Assembly (NCBI GenBank): GCA_026770585.1
Contig: MU647007.1
Location: 6,919-19,181, forward strand
Length of the DNA stretch: 12,263 nt
Reading direction: 5' to 3'
Origin: Baffinella frigidus
Taxonomy: Eukaryota; Cryptophyceae; Cryptomonadales; Baffinellaceae
Shown: positions 12,149 to 12,263 of the stretch, piece after piece
Numbering within the stretch: position 1 is the stretch's first letter
How the letters are laid out: every line of letters begins with the position of its first letter
Notes under the pieces: model-generated
What the model was told of the DNA's origin: nothing
Database searches by the model: none
What the model saw: the letters and a program-made list of their open reading frames with translations, nothing else
Program-made: the position numbers and the translations under genes

Positions 12149-12263
12149 CGTGCCACCAGATCATGAGGCGGCGCACGGAGACGACCGCGGCGTTGGTCCT
12201 CTGGAGGCGCTGGTCCATCTGGCGGTACGCGATTACTGCGTTGAACATCGCCCCGAACGACAT
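12149..12263 (-). CDS. Minus-strand coding module, copy iv, partial at window edge
   Basis: 115 nt open to the window edge read, from 12263, MSFGAMFNAVIAYRQMDQ and then RLQRTNAAVVSVRRLMIWWH, with a GT donor (G-GTACAC) at 12148-12147. The homology between copies ends at this donor, as expected for an exon border. The ATG at 12263-12261 may be the true start or an internal methionine. The visible part is basic and amphipathic, with a hydrophobic MIWW end; no domain can be named from 38 residues. The copies downstream (11749, 11943 and 11548) look like tandem duplicates of this exon. Confidence 0.6.

Noticed and set aside
12149-12263. Naming the exon module as a known family (a SLATT/DUF4231-like helix pair was considered)
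   Set aside because: Thirty-eight residues with a hydrophobic MIWW end are too little to assign a family without a profile search.

Overview
The window reads as nuclear DNA of a eukaryote, most likely a photosynthetic protist. The reasons are a long degenerate array of TTTAGGG-type (plant and algal type) telomere repeats, a GC-rich intronless gene for an armadillo-repeat protein of a style common in algal and other protist genomes, exon-like modules ending at GT donor sites, and a dense population of small foldback transposable elements. I cannot name the species. Nothing looks bacterial: there are no operons and no ribosome binding sites.

Layout. 1-435 is repeat-rich spacer, starting inside the right end of a 120-bp foldback element. 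A tRNA-Ala(UGC)-like gene lies on the minus strand at 436-507, followed by a double hairpin (554-591) and about 630 bp of degenerate telomere-like repeat (600-1232). 1233-4065 is a patchwork of diverged repeats and inverted repeats with no convincing gene. 4211-6112 (+) is the one well-supported complete gene: a 633-residue protein made of two tandem copies of a six-armadillo-repeat block. 6117-11251 is packed with miniature inverted-repeat elements of several families. These include about ten complete or broken copies of a 120-122 bp element with TACAGGGGTACC ends, three copies of an ATAGGG-ended foldback, a perfect 44-bp-arm foldback with a target-site duplication and a related empty site, and an AT-rich 150-bp element with a 4-bp target duplication. 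CT-rich and CT/CG simple repeats lie at 9460-9572 and 10260-10516. 11340-12263 holds four diverged copies of one short coding module on the minus strand, separated by telomere-like G-rich repeats. The last copy runs off the window edge, so a minus-strand gene probably starts or continues beyond 12263.

How the parts relate. The armadillo gene and the minus-strand exon modules are the only protein-coding signals I trust. The many other open frames are translations of the repeats; the peptide YRGTSLIRN, for example, is simply the translated end of the 120-bp element. Several foldback families have different ends but share the same internal palindromic words (CCTAGG, CCTACCGTAGG, GGGCCC). That shared core, with an internal inversion, matched arm changes and truncated-plus-complete composites, is the main unexplained structure in the window.
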